From contig PHCE01000002.1 in the NCBI GenBank assembly GCA_002840765.1, positions 558,001-622,000 on the forward strand: 64,000 nt of DNA, read 5' to 3'. The stretch's first letter is position 1. Every line of letters begins with the position of its first letter. Below are positions 62,777 through 64,000 of the stretch, piece by piece. The position numbers were made by a program, and so were the translations under genes. The notes below the pieces were generated by a model. It was not told the DNA's origin. It did no database searches and worked only from the letters and a program-made list of their open reading frames with translations. Origin of the DNA: Betaproteobacteria bacterium HGW-Betaproteobacteria-7 (GTDB taxonomy: Bacteria; Pseudomonadota; Gammaproteobacteria; Burkholderiales; Rhodocyclaceae).

Positions 62777-64000
62777 GGGCGTCCTCCTCGATCAACGGAC
62801 CGTCTGTGGCATCTTCCGGCGCCTCGGTTTCCGGAGCCGGTCCGCCTGGGGTCTGGCCGGTCAGGTAGTAATCGAAGACCTGGCGGGTGATCGGCGCTGC
62901 CGACTGGGCGCCGAAACCGCCGTTTTCGACCATCACGGCAACGACGATCTTCGGTTTGTCCGCCGGGGCGAAGGCGACGTACCAGGAGTGATCGCGCAGC
63001 CGTTCCTTGACCTGCCCGGCGACGTAGCGGCCACCCTTCAGGCTGTAGACCTGGGCGGTGCCAGTCTTGCCGCCGGACTCGTAGGTCGCTCCGGCAAAGG
63101 CGCGGGCGCCGGTACCTTCCTTGACGACCCCGGCCATGGCGCGTTTGATCAGGTCCACATGCTCGGTCTTTAACGATATCTGGCGTACCGGTTCGGCTTC
63201 GACGGTGCGCACCTCGCCAGTGTTCGGGTTGGTGATGGTATTGACCAAGTGCGGGCGGAAGACTTTACCGTAGTTGAGCACGTTGGCCAGGGCGTGCGCC
63301 ATGTGCAGCGTCGAGTAGGCGTTGTAGCCCTGGCCGATGCCGACCGAGATGGTTTCGCCGGCATACCACTTCTGCTGTTCCTTCTTCTTGAAGCGCTGCT
63401 GCTTCCATTCCTGCGAGGGCAGGATGCCGGTCGCTTCGCCGGGAATGTCGATGCCGGTCTTCTTGCCGAGGCCGAGATCGCCCATGACGCGGGCGATGTT
63501 GTCGATGCCCATGTCGTTGGCCAGGACGTAGTAATAGGTGTTGCACGAAACGACGATGGACTTGTACATGTCCACCATGCCGTGACCGCCGACCTTGTCG
63601 TCCATGAAGCGACGGTTACCGAAATTGAAATAACCGGGATCGGCGATGGCCTGACCCGGGGTGCGTTTGCCGACGGTCAGGGCACTGAGCGCCATCAGCG
63701 GCTTGAAGGTCGAGCCGGGCGGATGCGTGCTGTAGATGGCGCGGTTGAGCATCGGCTTGTCGGGGTTGTTGTTCAGTTCGTCCCAATCATCGAAACGGAT
63801 GCCGTCGACGAACATATTGGGGTCGAAGGCCGGCGAGGAAACCAGGGCGAGGACCGCGCCATTGCTCGGGTCGATCGCGGCAAGGGAGCCGCGGCGACCG
63901 CCAAATGCCTGCTCGGCGACTTTCTGCAGCTGGCTGTCGAGGGTCAGCGTCAGATTGTTGCCGGGAATCGGCGCCGTCCGCGAAAGTACGCGCACCGCGC
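62763..64000 (-). CDS. mrdA: Penicillin-binding protein 2 (3' part; 5' end outside window)
   Basis: About 412 residues of the transpeptidase half. Active-site motifs: PGSTFKPLMAL (Ser), VSCNTYYY (SxN) and GGKTGTAQVY (KTG). LTLDSQLQKVAEQAF precedes the domain and VLSRTAPIPGNN is the end of the linker. The Pro/Glu/Asp-rich tail is normal. It runs off the window at 64000; the N-terminal anchor and dimerisation domain are not seen. PBP2 is the transpeptidase partner of RodA. Confidence 0.95.
   Translation of the reverse strand, partial: AVRVLSRTAPIPGNNLTLTLDSQLQKVAEQAFGGRRGSLAAIDPSNGAVLALVSSPAFDPNMFVDGIRFDDWDELNNNPDKPMLNRAIYSTHPPGSTFKPLMALSALTVGKRTPGQAIADPGYFNFGNRRFMDDKVGGHGMVDMYKSIVVSCNTYYYVLANDMGIDNIARVMGDLGLGKKTGIDIPGEATGILPSQEWKQQRFKKKEQQKWYAGETISVGIGQGYNAYSTLHMAHALANVLNYGKVFRPHLVNTITNPNTGEVRTVEAEPVRQISLKTEHVDLIKRAMAGVVKEGTGARAFAGATYESGGKTGTAQVYSLKGGRYVAGQVKERLRDHSWYVAFAPADKPKIVVAVMVENGGFGAQSAAPITRQVFDYYLTGQTPGGPAPETEAPEDATDGPLIEEDAHEAD

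Overview
The window looks like chromosome of a high-GC betaproteobacterium of the Rhodocyclales (Dechloromonas/Azonexus-like). This is inferred from gene content: formate dehydrogenase accessory genes, class I PHA synthase, O2-independent ubiquinone genes ubiTVU, an NtrC/sigma-54-type glnK-amtB operon and an octaheme cytochrome. It is not based on a marker-gene comparison. Coding density is high. There is one tRNA and no rRNA, CRISPR array or transposase.

Layout. 1-3.1 kb: formate dehydrogenase accessory genes (DUF3306, DUF3305, fdhD) and molybdenum cofactor genes (mobA, mobB). 3.1-7.0 kb: BamE-like lipoprotein, rhodanese, Bcr/CflA exporter, comM and ubiK. 7.1-10 kb: a nitrogen operon (TorF-type porin, glnK, amtB) behind a recognisable sigma-54 promoter and NtrC-type site. 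10-20.3 kb: housekeeping genes (phosphodiesterase, isochorismatase-like, purU, thrH, ABC-F), a tandem HD-GYP pair around a coiled-coil protein, mutY and a flavin reductase. 20.4-22.4 kb: tRNA-Gly(CCC) followed by a 1.9-kb insert holding a PIN toxin and an HTH-ImmA-type partner, closed by a repeat of the tRNA 3' end and terminator.

22.5-29.6 kb is the most interesting region. It holds a cytochrome b, an octaheme cytochrome c of the tetrathionate-reductase family, a PhnD-domain sensor kinase, a FixJ-type response regulator, a receiver-only copy of that regulator, a monoheme cytochrome c and a triple-rhodanese periplasmic protein. The octaheme gene and the small cytochrome gene share a long promoter motif with identical spacing to a -10-like element. 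This suggests one two-component regulon for respiration or detoxification of an inorganic sulfur (or nitrogen) compound.

29.6-36.6 kb: dinB with a LexA box over its start codon, a deoxyribosyltransferase-like protein, GIY-YIG, CBS and LON-domain proteins, ubiX, a Gx transporter, a NusG-II protein, rapZ and an M20 hydrolase. 36.6-54.9 kb: a long minus-strand series carrying leucine catabolism (liuR, liuA, liuB, liuC, liuD, HMG-CoA lyase), thiolase, a second acyl-CoA dehydrogenase, a GNAT-beta-carbonic anhydrase fusion and a ~545-bp palindromic repeat element. 54.9-64 kb: an MBL hydrolase, phaC, a MoaD-like protein, ubiT-ubiV-ubiU behind an FNR/ANR box, then rlpA, rodA and the 3' part of the PBP2 gene, which runs off the window.
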